A DNA stretch of 64,000 nt from Chthonomonas calidirosea (GCA_020722705.1 DYKI01000005.1:7254-71253), one strand, 5' to 3'; shown: positions 34,818 through 45,075, numbered from the stretch's first letter. Notes: generated by a model from the sequence alone, not told the origin. Numbers and translations: made by a program.

Positions 34818-35905
34818 TGGGCAACGAGCGCGCCGCCACGCCGGCGGGGAAGCCTGACTGGCCGGAGGCCCGCCGGGCATGGGAGGAATGGTGGCGCCGG
34901 AAAGGGCTTGCGCTCTATGTCACCGCTCCCCGTGAAACGCCGCTCTTCGCATCCAATCCGCCCGAACCCACCGATCTTCGGACCCGATGGCTCGACCCCG
35001 ACCATCGGGTCCGATCGTTCCTGCACACGGCGGCGCGCACTTTCTATGGCGGTGTCGCCTTCCCGATGTTCGATTCCCATATCGGCCCTGGCAGCCTCGG
35101 CCTCTTCCTCGGATGCGGTGGAGAGCTGGCCGAGACCACCGTCTGGTATGATCCCGTCATCACCGATCCCGAACATTGTCCGGTTCTGGTATTCCGGCCT
35201 GAAGGCTACTGGTGGGAGCGGCACCTCGCGATCGTCGAGGAGGCGGTAGGACGCTCCGAGGGGCGTTACCTCGTATCCATGCCGGACCTGATCGAGAATC
35301 TCGACACGCTGGCGCAGCTTCGGGGGGCCCAGCAAGCGCTGTACGATATGGCAGATCATCCTGATTGGGTCGAGCGCGCCATCTGGGAAATCAACGACGC
35401 GTTCAAAGAGAGCTATGAGCTCCTGTGGGAGCGCGTTCGCGATGCGTGGGGAGGCAGTTGCTGGTCGGCGTTCCAGATTTGGGGCTCCGGCAAAGTGGCC
35501 AAAGTGCAGTGCGATATCTGCTGCGTAATCAGTCCGGCCGACTTTCGGCGCTTTGTCCAGCCGGCGTTGACCGACCAATGTGCGTGGCTTGACCGGTCCA
35601 TGTTCCACCTGGACGGAACTCAGGCCCTGCCGCAACTGGACAATCTGCTTTCGATCGAACCTCTGGACGCCATTGAATGGACCCCGCAAGCGGGACTGCC
35701 GGGCGGCGGATCACCCGAGTGGTACGACCTCTACCGACGCATCCTCGCTGCCGGCAAGAGCGTGCAGGCCATCGGTGTCGCGTTTGACGAGGTGCTTCCC
35801 TTGCTCGATGCCGCGGGACCCGATGGAATGCTGATCATGACGCAGGCTCCCTCCGAGCAGGCCGCTCGGGAGCTGCTCGACAAAGTTGGATGGAATGGGA
35901 ACTGA
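34817..35905 (+). CDS. UroD-superfamily protein 1 (HxD variant)
   Basis: The 362-aa protein has the uroporphyrinogen-decarboxylase/MtaA fold pattern (LGLFLGCG, VSMPDLIENLD, FHLDGTQALPQLD, IEWTPQAG). Where MtaA-type corrinoid:thiol methyltransferases have H-x-C, it has H-L-D (near 35605-35620), and no downstream cysteine ligand is evident. It is unlikely to be a heme-pathway UroD because the substrate-binding arginine-rich N-terminus is not seen. It is coupled at both ends by TGATG junctions. It probably acts on the methyl donor or acceptor side of the corrinoid pathway, or binds a non-thiol substrate. Confidence 0.8.
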   Translation: MGNERAATPAGKPDWPEARRAWEEWWRRKGLALYVTAPRETPLFASNPPEPTDLRTRWLDPDHRVRSFLHTAARTFYGGVAFPMFDSHIGPGSLGLFLGCGGELAETTVWYDPVITDPEHCPVLVFRPEGYWWERHLAIVEEAVGRSEGRYLVSMPDLIENLDTLAQLRGAQQALYDMADHPDWVERAIWEINDAFKESYELLWERVRDAWGGSCWSAFQIWGSGKVAKVQCDICCVISPADFRRFVQPALTDQCAWLDRSMFHLDGTQALPQLDNLLSIEPLDAIEWTPQAGLPGGGSPEWYDLYRRILAAGKSVQAIGVAFDEVLPLLDAAGPDGMLIMTQAPSEQAARELLDKVGWNGN

Positions 35906-37089
35906 TGGGCGATCTCACGGACACATTTGATGTCGCGGCGCACAATGCCGAAGTGCAGCAGGTCTGGGAAGCCTACTACGCTCGACGGCCCCTCCGTGTA
36001 CCCATGGTGCTGGGGATCAACCCGCGGTACCTGCTGCTCGAGCCGGAGGCCAACACGCTCGGATACGACTTCGAGACCTATTCGGAGAACCCCGAGGCGA
36101 TGTTCCAGGCTCAGCTTGAGTTCCAGCGGTGGATACGGCACAACCTGATGCAGGATGCCGAGATGGGTCTGCCGAAGGCCTGGAGCGTAACCGTGGACTT
36201 CCAGAACTACTACGAGGCGGCCTGGTTCGGCTGTCCCATCGCATACCGTGACGGTCAGGTGCCGGACGCGATACCTGTCTATAGTGAGCGGCCCGAAGCC
36301 GTGTTGGATCGGGGCATGCCGGAACCGTTCTCGGGGATCATGGCGCGGGCGCTGGAATATCACGAGATCATGACCGCACTCGCCGCAAACCGGGACTATC
36401 TGGGCCGACCCATTGAGGTGGCCCCGCCGGCAACCGGAATCGGTACGGATGGTCCCATGACCGTGGCCTGCAATCTCTTCGGAGCGACGTTCGTATGCGA
36501 GACGCTGGCCTCCGATCCGGAGCGCATCGGTCGGCTCCTCGACTTCATTACCGAGGCAACAGTGGCGCGCGTGGCCGCCTGGAAGCGTCGGGCCAACATT
36601 GCCTTCCCGCACGACGGGTACTGGATAGCGGACGACAGCATCGCCCTCCTGTCGGTCAGGAGCTATCGCAGCAGCATCATGCCGCTGCATCGCTGCCTGT
36701 TCGATCATTTCGGCACCGGCGAGGGACGCGGTATCCACCTGTGCGGCGATGCCACCCGCCACTTCCGCACACTCCGAGATGAACTGAACGTGACGACGTT
36801 CGACACCGGCTATCCCGTGGATTTCGGTTGGCTCAGAAGGGAGCTCGGCCCGGACGTGCAGTTCTACGGCGGTCCGCCGGCTCCATTCCTTGCAACGGCG
36901 AAGCCCGACGAAGTCCGCGTTGCCGTGCGCGACGTGCTGCAGTCGGGCGTGATGACCGGCGGCCGCTTTGTCCTGCGCGAGGGCAACAACCTTTCGCCCG
37001 GTACGCCACGCGAGAATGTGGCAGCCATGTACGAGGCCGTTCATGCGTTCGGGCGTTACGATGGAGGCGATTTACCATGCACGAACTGA
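35905..37089 (+). CDS. UroD-superfamily protein 2 (HxC retained, distal Cys lost)
   Basis: The 394-aa protein is a second divergent UroD/MtaA-like barrel. It has IHLCGDATRHF (H-x-C, about 36733-36741). In the C-terminal family motif, normally GCxLxxxTPxEN, it reads EGNNLSPGTPRENV, so the last cysteine is replaced. The ATG at 35905 overlaps the previous stop (TGATG). A start at 35890 is possible but would lie inside the upstream gene. It overlaps the homocysteine methyltransferase gene by 13 nt. Confidence 0.8.
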   Translation: MGDLTDTFDVAAHNAEVQQVWEAYYARRPLRVPMVLGINPRYLLLEPEANTLGYDFETYSENPEAMFQAQLEFQRWIRHNLMQDAEMGLPKAWSVTVDFQNYYEAAWFGCPIAYRDGQVPDAIPVYSERPEAVLDRGMPEPFSGIMARALEYHEIMTALAANRDYLGRPIEVAPPATGIGTDGPMTVACNLFGATFVCETLASDPERIGRLLDFITEATVARVAAWKRRANIAFPHDGYWIADDSIALLSVRSYRSSIMPLHRCLFDHFGTGEGRGIHLCGDATRHFRTLRDELNVTTFDTGYPVDFGWLRRELGPDVQFYGGPPAPFLATAKPDEVRVAVRDVLQSGVMTGGRFVLREGNNLSPGTPRENVAAMYEAVHAFGRYDGGDLPCTN

Positions 37090-37946
37090 TCAGGAGACTC
37101 CTTGAGAAGGCGCCAGTGATCACAGATGGCGCGTGGGGCACTCAACTCCAGCAGCGTGGGCTGCCGGTCGGAGCCGCTCCGGACCCGTGGAACCTCGAAC
37201 GCCCTGAGGTTGTCGCGGAGGTCGCGCGCGGATACGTGGACGCTGGAAGCCGCATCATACTGACCAACACGTTCGGCGCCAGCCGCATCCGTCTCGAACG
37301 CCATGGTATGGCGGAGGCCGCGGCCGACATCAACAGGGCAGGTGCGCGCATATCGGTCGAGGCGGCGGCGGGCAAGGCACACGTGTTCGCATCGGTGGGA
37401 CCGACCGGGAAGATGCTGTCCATGGGTGAGGTGGACGAACGGGAGCTCCGCGCCGCCTATACGGAGCAGGCCCTGGCGCTGGCGGAGGGGGGAGTTGACG
37501 GCTTCGTTGTGGAGACCATGAGCGACCTCGCTGAGGCCGTCATTGCTGTGGCCGCTGCTGCGGCAACCGGGCTGCCGGTTGTTGCCTGCATGACCTATGG
37601 TGCGGGCAAGGCAGGCGATCGGACGATGATGGGTGTCACGCCGGAGCAGGCCGCAAAGGAGCTGATCGAAGCGGGCTCCGCCATCGTCGGGGCCAACTGC
37701 GGCCAGGGGCCTGAAGGCATGGTCACCGTCGTCGAGCGGCTGCACGCCGCGGTCGGTCAGCCCGTGTGGGCAAAGCCGAACGCCGGGCTGCCCCGCATAG
37801 CGGACGGTGTGGCAGTCTACGATCAGACGCCGGAAGTGTTTGCCGACGGTGCGCGCGCCCTGGTGCAGGCAGGGGCGGGCTTCATCGGCGGCTGCTGCGG
37901 CACCCACCCCGGGTTCATCCGTGCTCTGATCGCTCTTGGCGGATGA
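37077..37946 (+). CDS. Stand-alone homocysteine S-methyltransferase domain
   Basis: The 289-aa protein corresponds to the N-terminal homocysteine-binding barrel of MetH (also BHMT/MmuM). It has DGAWGTQLQQRG at the N-terminus, and the zinc-binding cysteines are in GANCGQGPEG and GGCCGTHP. The folate, B12 and activation domains of MetH are absent, so methyl groups must come from a separate donor. The free-standing corrinoid protein upstream is the obvious candidate. GGAGG lies 9 nt before the ATG. Upstream in-frame extension to 36828 lies inside another gene and is rejected. Confidence 0.9.
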   Translation: MHELIRRLLEKAPVITDGAWGTQLQQRGLPVGAAPDPWNLERPEVVAEVARGYVDAGSRIILTNTFGASRIRLERHGMAEAAADINRAGARISVEAAAGKAHVFASVGPTGKMLSMGEVDERELRAAYTEQALALAEGGVDGFVVETMSDLAEAVIAVAAAAATGLPVVACMTYGAGKAGDRTMMGVTPEQAAKELIEAGSAIVGANCGQGPEGMVTVVERLHAAVGQPVWAKPNAGLPRIADGVAVYDQTPEVFADGARALVQAGAGFIGGCCGTHPGFIRALIALGG

Positions 37947-37983
37947 GCGCGAGCCACGGACGGGATTGGAGGTCCTCCGCTTC

Positions 37984-38733
37984 TTGCGTTACAAGCTGAT
38001 CGCGTGTGAGGTGATGTACAGGGAGTTCTGCCACGCAGTCGCATCGGCTCCCCATACGGTTGACGTTGAATCTGTGGCCAAGGGGCTTCATGACCTGGGC
38101 GACCGGCCCATGCGTGAGCAGCTCCAGGGGATCGTGGACCGCGTGCCTGCCGGTCAGTATGATGCGGTGCTGCTCGGCTATGCCCGATGCAACAACGGAC
38201 TGGTCGGGTTGGTGGCGCGCGACGCGCCCCTTGTGATCCCGCGCGCGCATGATTGCATCACCCTCTTCCTGGGCAGCCGACAGCGCTACGAGCAGTACTT
38301 CTATGACAACCCGGGCGTCTATTTCACGACATCGGGGTGGATCGAGCGCGGGGCCGTTGCCGGTGAGCTTGCCACCCAGACGGTTCAACGGCGGACCGGC
38401 ATGGACAGCTCCTATGATGAGCTCTTGGCCAAGTACGGCGAAGAGAACGCTCAGTACCTGTGGGAAACGCTGTGCAACACTCTGCGCAACTACTCGCAGT
38501 ACACCTACATCGAGATGGGCATCGAGCCGGACGACCGTTTCGAGCGTCAGACGCGCGAAGATGCCGAACGTCGCGGGTGGCGGTTTGCGAAGCTGCCAGG
38601 CGACATGCGACTGATTGATGGCCTGGTTCGCGGCGACTGGGACGAAAGCGAATACCTGGTGGTGCCGCCGGGCTGCCGCATCGCAGCTCGTGAAGACAAC
38701 AATATCCTCGCCTACGAAAGATGCAGCGAATGA
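37984..38733 (+). CDS. DUF1638 protein
   Basis: The 249-aa protein matches DUF1638 (PF07796), recognisable by YKLIACEVMYREF at the N-terminus, LLGYARCNNGLVGL and PRAHDCITLFLGS. The conserved cysteines suggest metal or Fe-S binding. The family often occurs beside corrinoid methyltransferases and UroD-like genes, but its activity is undefined. The TTG at 37984 is chosen because it gives the family N-terminus and GGAGG lies 11 nt upstream. TTG 37936 is an alternative that overlaps the preceding gene. Confidence 0.82.
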   Translation: MRYKLIACEVMYREFCHAVASAPHTVDVESVAKGLHDLGDRPMREQLQGIVDRVPAGQYDAVLLGYARCNNGLVGLVARDAPLVIPRAHDCITLFLGSRQRYEQYFYDNPGVYFTTSGWIERGAVAGELATQTVQRRTGMDSSYDELLAKYGEENAQYLWETLCNTLRNYSQYTYIEMGIEPDDRFERQTREDAERRGWRFAKLPGDMRLIDGLVRGDWDESEYLVVPPGCRIAAREDNNILAYERCSE

Positions 38734-39473
38734 AGAAAGAATACCGGGCGGCCGACTGGGACCGCTACAGGATGGACATGCGCGATCCGCATCGCGAGCT
38801 GGAGCCTCAGGAGGATGAGATTGCAGTCGTGCATGCGGCCCTTGACATGCTCGTCAGTGAGGGCATCCTGCCCCACAGCACGTACGACCATCAGAAGTTC
38901 CTGGCCCATCGTGCGGCTGTGGCGGAGAAGTTCGAGATCCCCTGGACGGCCATCACGCCGCGCCAGCAACGGCTGATCTACGCCATCAACGCCATCGCTC
39001 AGCCTCGCCATATGCTTGCGGCGGGGGTGTTCTGCGGCAACACATTCATCTCGAATGCCGGTGCCGCCGTCGGACCGGGGGCGGTCTACACGGCGCAATC
39101 GCTGGTTGGCGTCGAGATCAAGCCCGAAGAGGCCGAGCGTGCCGAGCGGAATGTGCGCCGGGTGGATCCGACCGGCGTTGCCCGAGTGGTCGCTGCAGAT
39201 GCGGTGGACGTGGCCGGCGATCTGGACCACGACCTTCATTTGCTCTACCTTGATGCCGATGGCGACGCGGCTCGGGGCAAGGGCATCTACTTCGACATCC
39301 TGCAGGCATGTTATCGTCGGCTCGTGCCCGGCGGCATCGTCCTCGCGCACAACAGCGTCAACTGCGCCGAACGGCTTGCGAGCTATCTGGCATGGGTCCG
39401 TGACTCGGCGAACATGCGCGTGAGCGTCAATGTCATCCTGGACGGCGAAGGATTGGAGGTGTCGGCCAAATGA
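38730..39473 (+). CDS. Class I SAM-dependent methyltransferase
   Basis: The 247-aa protein has a Rossmann methyltransferase core. Motif I is AAGVFCGNTF, the acidic end of strand 2 is in VGVEIKPEEAERAERN, an aspartate lies in LLYLDADGD, and PGGIVLAHN is at the motif-III position. It resembles caffeoyl-CoA/catechol O-methyltransferase-type folds, with a 75-residue N-terminal extension. The ATG overlaps the DUF1638 stop (ATGA), and its own stop overlaps the next gene. The substrate is unknown. Confidence 0.78.
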   Translation: MKKEYRAADWDRYRMDMRDPHRELEPQEDEIAVVHAALDMLVSEGILPHSTYDHQKFLAHRAAVAEKFEIPWTAITPRQQRLIYAINAIAQPRHMLAAGVFCGNTFISNAGAAVGPGAVYTAQSLVGVEIKPEEAERAERNVRRVDPTGVARVVAADAVDVAGDLDHDLHLLYLDADGDAARGKGIYFDILQACYRRLVPGGIVLAHNSVNCAERLASYLAWVRDSANMRVSVNVILDGEGLEVSAK

Positions 39474-40531
39474 CGTCGCATGACAGATTCGCCCGCATGT
39501 TCGAGCATCGGGAGGCCGATCGTATCCCGATCATAGACGGGCCGTGGCAGGCGACCATCGAGCGTTGGCAAAACGAAGGAATGCCCAAGGACGCCGACTA
39601 CGTGGAGTTCTTCGGGCTCGACCGCGTTGCCGGCATCTCGGTGGATATCAGCCCAAGGTATCCCGTGAGAACCCTGGAGGAGACGGACGAATACATCGTT
39701 CACACGTCCTCCTACGGGGTCACGATGCGCAACTGGAAGCATGCAGGAGGCGTGCCCGAGTTCCTGGACTTCACCATCAAGGATCCCGAGACGTGGGCCG
39801 ACGCCAAAGCGAGGATGCAGCCTGCTGACGATCGGATACCGTGGGATCACCTGAAGACCAACTATCCCAGGTGGCGCGATGAGGGCGCATGGATCCAGGG
39901 GCACCTGTGGTTCGGGTTCGACATAACCCATTCCTGGACGATCGGCACCGAACGAGTCCTAACGGCCATCGTCGAACAGCCGGAATGGATGGCCGATGTG
40001 TTCGGCCACTTCCTTGACGTCAACCTGGCGCTGCTCGAACGGGTCTGGGACGCCGGCTACACGTTCGACAGCGTCACCTGGCCCGACGATATGGGATACA
40101 AGCACAGCCAGTTCTTTTCCGTGAGGACCTACCGGCAGTTGCTGAAGCCGCTGCACAAACGCGTTGTGGACTGGGCGCATAGCCGGGGCGTCAAGGTGGC
40201 TCTCCACTCCTGCGGGGACGTCAATCCGTTCATTCCCGAGTTTGTGGACGTGGGCATTGACTGCCTGAACCCGCTTGAGGTGAAGGCAGGCATGGACCCC
40301 GTCGCGATCAAGCGGCGCTACGGCGACCGGCTCGTGCTTCACGGAGGCATCAACGCTGTCCTCTGGGACGATCTCGACGCGATCAGCGCCGAGATGCGCC
40401 GGACCATCCCTGAGCTGAAGCGCAATGGCGGCTACATCTTTTCGTCGGACCATTCGGTCCCATCGTCCGTGAGCCTCGAGGGCTTTCGGTACATCGTGAA
40501 CCTCGCCAGGGAACTGGGAAGCTACGAGTAG
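39470..40531 (+). CDS. UroD-superfamily protein 3 (HxC, CmuA/MtaA-like)
   Basis: The 353-aa protein is the most MtaA/CmuA-like of the three paralogues. It has [16 protein letters not shown] at the start, WPDDMGYK, and ALHSCGDV with the H-x-C ligands (about 40202-40213), then ECN-like and GGIN segments. The second cysteine of the thiol-activating site is replaced: the C-terminal motif reads [11 protein letters not shown]. It may transfer a methyl group from, or to, the corrinoid protein. The start overlaps the previous stop as ATGA. Confidence 0.82.
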   Translation: MTSHDRFARMFEHREADRIPIIDGPWQATIERWQNEGMPKDADYVEFFGLDRVAGISVDISPRYPVRTLEETDEYIVHTSSYGVTMRNWKHAGGVPEFLDFTIKDPETWADAKARMQPADDRIPWDHLKTNYPRWRDEGAWIQGHLWFGFDITHSWTIGTERVLTAIVEQPEWMADVFGHFLDVNLALLERVWDAGYTFDSVTWPDDMGYKHSQFFSVRTYRQLLKPLHKRVVDWAHSRGVKVALHSCGDVNPFIPEFVDVGIDCLNPLEVKAGMDPVAIKRRYGDRLVLHGGINAVLWDDLDAISAEMRRTIPELKRNGGYIFSSDHSVPSSVSLEGFRYIVNLARELGSYE

Positions 40532-40568
40532 ACAACACACAGACCACTCACATAAGGAGGAATGGGGA

Positions 40569-41669
40569 ATGGACCCCGTGCGCATCGGTGTGATCGGCGT
40601 CGGCCAGATCGCCAAACATCACCTTGAGGCATATAGCCACATTGAGGGCGCGCAGGTGGTTGCTGCGGCCGATATCAACGGTGAAGAGCTTGCACGCGTC
40701 GCTGAGCGATTCGGCATTGAGCGAACCTACAACAGTTTCCGCGATCTGCTCGCTCAGGAAGACATCCAGGCCGTAGACGTGTGCCTGCACAACAACCTTC
40801 ATGCTCCCGTGACCATAGCGGCGCTGGAGGCTGGCAAGCATGTCTATTGCGAGAAGCCCATGGCAGGCGCTTATGTGGATGCAGTTCGCATGCTTGAGAC
40901 TGCCCGGAAATGCGACCGCAAGCTCAGTATCCAGTTGAACACGCTCTTCTCAAAGGAGACGAAGGCGGCCAAACGGCTGATTGATGAGGGAAAGCTGGGC
41001 AGGCTCTATCATGCCAGATCCACGGGGTTCCGGCGACGGGGACGTCCGTTTGTGGATGGGTATGGCACGGCATCGTTCGTGAAGAAGGAGGTCGCTGCGG
41101 GCGGCGCTCTGTATGATATGGGCGTGTACCACATTGCCCGCATGCTGTACCTGCTCGGCATGCCGGCCGTCGAGCGCATCTCCGGTAAGGTGTATCAGGA
41201 GACCGGCATGGATCAGGGACGCCGGGAATCGAGCGGCTACAACGTTGAAGAGCTAGGGGTCGGCTTCGTCAAGTTCGCCGGAGGCGTCACTCTCGATCTG
41301 ATCGAATCCTGGGCCATTCATCTGGGAGGTTTCGAAGGCAGCAGCGTCGTCGGATCGCTTGGCGGCGTCAGGCTGGAGCCGTTCTCGTTCCATTCCACCG
41401 TGTGCGATATGGAGATGAACGCGTCGTTCGAACTGGACAGCGCCGATTGGCGCTGGCATCAGCTCTACCCGGAGGTTGGAGCCTACGACTCGCCGCAGCA
41501 CCATTGGGTCGCTGCGCTTCAGGGGCGGGTCCCCCTGCTTCCGACTGCCGACCTTGCGCTGGCCACGATGCTCATCAGCGAGGGCATATACCAATCCGAT
41601 CGCCTTGGGAGGGAGGTGACTGCCGACGAGGTCTTGACCCTGTCGGTTTCGACGGCCCTGACCGTTTAG
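40569..41669 (+). CDS. Gfo/Idh/MocA-family NAD(P)-dependent oxidoreductase
   Basis: The 366-aa protein has an N-terminal Rossmann fold ([13 protein letters not shown]) and the family's catalytic-lysine motif CEKPMA near residue 98. A C-terminal alpha/beta domain follows with a [12 protein letters not shown] helix. Such enzymes oxidise or reduce sugars, inositols and sugar derivatives. It follows the corrinoid genes after 37 nt with a strong AAGGAGG site and may be in the same transcript. A link to oxidising a demethylated sugar is speculative. A weak 6-bp hairpin follows (41674-41693). Confidence 0.9.
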   Translation: MDPVRIGVIGVGQIAKHHLEAYSHIEGAQVVAAADINGEELARVAERFGIERTYNSFRDLLAQEDIQAVDVCLHNNLHAPVTIAALEAGKHVYCEKPMAGAYVDAVRMLETARKCDRKLSIQLNTLFSKETKAAKRLIDEGKLGRLYHARSTGFRRRGRPFVDGYGTASFVKKEVAAGGALYDMGVYHIARMLYLLGMPAVERISGKVYQETGMDQGRRESSGYNVEELGVGFVKFAGGVTLDLIESWAIHLGGFEGSSVVGSLGGVRLEPFSFHSTVCDMEMNASFELDSADWRWHQLYPEVGAYDSPQHHWVAALQGRVPLLPTADLALATMLISEGIYQSDRLGREVTADEVLTLSVSTALTV

Positions 41670-41742
41670 CGACTCGGACGGTAGCAGGTCCGAACGGCGC
41701 GCATCGGATGAGTTGACAGCTCGGTCGGTGTGCGATCGCTCG

Positions 41743-41772
41743 TTGACTTGGATTCCGGCGAGGTGCTAGAAT
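41743..41772 (+). promoter_or_regulatory. Sigma70-like promoter of gap
   Basis: TTGACT (41743-41748), 18 nt, TAGAAT (41767-41772). Transcription should start near 41779, about 60 nt before the gap ATG. An additional TTGACA at 41713 has no matching -10. Confidence 0.65.
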
Positions 41773-41780
41773 CTGAATAA

Positions 41781-42854
<1,074 letters not shown>

Positions 42855-42935
42855 TCGTCGGCCAGTGTCATGATCCGTTCCGTCCCCGCTGCACGCTCCG
42901 ATGGTGCGAGGGTCGGGATCGCAGGTGCACTGACT

Positions 42936-42963
42936 GGGGGCACGGTCTTCCGTGCCCCCTTCT
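42936..42963 (+). terminator. Terminator between gap and pgk
   Basis: A perfect 10-bp stem (42936-42945 with 42950-42959) with a TCTT loop is followed by TTCT. It lies only 35 nt before the pgk ATG. Confidence 0.7.
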
Positions 42964-42997
42964 GCCCATGGATGAGCATACCGCAGGGAGTATCCGC

Positions 42998-44197
42998 ATG
43001 CTAAGAAAGAAGACCGTTGAAGACCTTGACGTAGCCGGCCGCCGAGTGCTGGTCCGAGTGGACTTCAATGTCCCTCAGCACGAAGACGGCAGGGTTAAGG
43101 ACGACCGGCGCATCCGCGCGGCGCTGCGCACGATTCAGTACCTCCGCGATCAGGGAGCGCGGGTCATATTGGTGTCGCACCTGGGACGCCCCAAGGGCAA
43201 ACCCGAAGATCAGGTGAAGTTCACTCTGCGTCCCGTGGCCGATAGGCTGAGCGAGCTGTTGGGCGTTATGGTGCCTCTCGTTCCGGACTGCATCGGCCCG
43301 CAGGCAGATGCGGCCGTTGCCCAGATGAAGGATGGCGATGTCGTTCTGCTGGAGAATGTCCGGTTCCATCCTGAGGAAACCAAGAACGATCCGGACTTTG
43401 CTTCGAGACTGGCGGCGCTTGCCGAGGTCTATGTCAACGATGCCTTCGGCACCGCCCATCGAGCCAATGCTTCCACTGAAGGCGTGGCGCACCACCTGCA
43501 ATCCGGTGCCGGGTTCCTGATGCAGAAGGAGATCGAGTACCTTGGCTCGGTGCTGACTGCCCCCAAACGGCCCTTCGTTGCGGTTCTGGGCGGAGCCAAG
43601 GTGGCAGGCAAGATCGGCGTCGTGAACAATCTGCTGACGAAGGTGGACCGCCTGATCATCGGCGGCGGCATGGCGTACACGTTCCTGAAGGCCCAGGGCC
43701 TGGAGATCGGCAAGTCGCTTCTGGACGGCGAGTCGCTCGACTATTGCCGCGAGGTTCTTAGGGTGTCGGACTCGAAGATACTCCTCCCGGTTGATGTGGT
43801 GGTGGCCGACGGAAACCCGTTTGAGAAGGGCGCAGCCGGTTTGGCTGCGAAGATCGTGCCGGTTGATTCGATTCCGCCCGACTGGGAAGGCCTTGACATC
43901 GGACCGAAGACACGTGAGCTCTTTGCATCGGCCGTTGCCGGTGCGGGTACGGTGGTCTGGAATGGTCCGATGGGGGTGTTCGAGTTCCCGGAGTTTGCCG
44001 TCGGCACGCGCGCCATGGCGGAAGCGCTCGCCCAGTCCGGTGCGGTAACGATCGTCGGCGGGGGCGACTCGGCGGCTGCCGTTGATGAGCTCGGGTATGC
44101 CGACAAGATCACCCATATCTCGACAGGTGGGGGAGCGTCACTCGAGTTTCTTGAAGGCAAGCAGCTTCCAGGAGTGGTCGCTCTCTCTGACAAGTAG
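42998..44197 (+). CDS. pgk: Phosphoglycerate kinase
   Basis: The 399-aa enzyme transfers phosphate from 1,3-bisphosphoglycerate to ADP. RVDFNVPQ and SHLGRPKG mark the N-terminal substrate domain, and WNGPMGVFE and GGGDSAAAV mark the nucleotide domain. The ATG at 42998 is preferred over 42968 because AGGGAG lies 7 nt before it. The leader is short and follows a terminator, so expression probably depends on read-through or an unrecognised promoter. Confidence 0.97.
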   Translation: MLRKKTVEDLDVAGRRVLVRVDFNVPQHEDGRVKDDRRIRAALRTIQYLRDQGARVILVSHLGRPKGKPEDQVKFTLRPVADRLSELLGVMVPLVPDCIGPQADAAVAQMKDGDVVLLENVRFHPEETKNDPDFASRLAALAEVYVNDAFGTAHRANASTEGVAHHLQSGAGFLMQKEIEYLGSVLTAPKRPFVAVLGGAKVAGKIGVVNNLLTKVDRLIIGGGMAYTFLKAQGLEIGKSLLDGESLDYCREVLRVSDSKILLPVDVVVADGNPFEKGAAGLAAKIVPVDSIPPDWEGLDIGPKTRELFASAVAGAGTVVWNGPMGVFEFPEFAVGTRAMAEALAQSGAVTIVGGGDSAAAVDELGYADKITHISTGGGASLEFLEGKQLPGVVALSDK

Positions 44198-44235
44198 GTG
44201 GGCATGGGCGGGTTGCCGACTCATCGGAGGATACC

Positions 44236-45075
44236 GTGAAACTTGGTGTGCTGCTTGCGGCGCGGTCGGTGGACGAGGCCGACAAACGCCTCGCCCAGGC
44301 GCGCGAGGCCGGTTTCTCGCTGTGCCAGTTGGACCTGAAGAAGGGCGGCTGCACTCGTAGTGACCTGTTGGCGATCGCGGATCGGATGCTTGAGCACGGC
44401 GTTCGACCCGTCGCCGTAGGATGTCATGTGAACCCCTTGAGGCCCGACGATCCAGGCCCGATTGGCGTCTCACGTGATGACCTGGTTCACCTGCTGCAGC
44501 AGTTGGATATCATCGGCGCACGGCGGATTGTGTTCTCCAGTGGAACCTATGCGGAGTCGCCGTTTGATGCGCACCCGGACAACCGATCCGATGAGGCGCT
44601 CGATGCCCTCGTGGATTTCGTTCGCGGTGTTGTGGCCGCGACAAAGGCCCGGCACTATCACCTGGTGATCGAGCCGTGGTTCGGCCATGTTCTGTACAAC
44701 GAGGATCGCATCATAGCGTTCCATGAGCGCTTGGAGCCCGCCGTCTCCGAGCACGTTCGCTATGTCATAGATGCATGCAGCCTGATTGGACCGGATCGGT
44801 ATCCGAAACGTGACACCGAGACGCGTCGAGCGCTTCGCGCAGTCGGTCGGGCGGCGGGGGTTGTCCATCTGCGCGACTGCATCATGCCGCCGGACGGTGA
44901 AGCCGATCTGACGGCACCGGGGCAGGGCAAGCTCGATTACGGGGCGTACGTCGCGTCGCTCATGGAGTATGTTCCCGACGATACGCCTGCCGTGATCCGA
45001 AATCTGACGCCCGAGGAGTTCGGGCAAGTGCGAGACTACCTGCTGCGCCTGGCGGATGGCTGGCAGTTGGTGTGA
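44236..45075 (+). CDS. Xylose isomerase-like TIM-barrel protein in the glycolytic operon
   Basis: The 279-aa protein is a sugar phosphate isomerase/epimerase-type TIM barrel. Candidate metal ligands lie in VIEPWFGH, VIDACSLIG and VVHLRDCIMP. The GTG start is preceded by CGGAGGA. It is wedged between pgk and tpiA with short gaps, so it is made with the triose-phosphate enzymes. I do not know the substrate. Sequence differs clearly from the isomerase-like gene at 2542-3378. Confidence 0.8.
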   Translation: MKLGVLLAARSVDEADKRLAQAREAGFSLCQLDLKKGGCTRSDLLAIADRMLEHGVRPVAVGCHVNPLRPDDPGPIGVSRDDLVHLLQQLDIIGARRIVFSSGTYAESPFDAHPDNRSDEALDALVDFVRGVVAATKARHYHLVIEPWFGHVLYNEDRIIAFHERLEPAVSEHVRYVIDACSLIGPDRYPKRDTETRRALRAVGRAAGVVHLRDCIMPPDGEADLTAPGQGKLDYGAYVASLMEYVPDDTPAVIRNLTPEEFGQVRDYLLRLADGWQLV

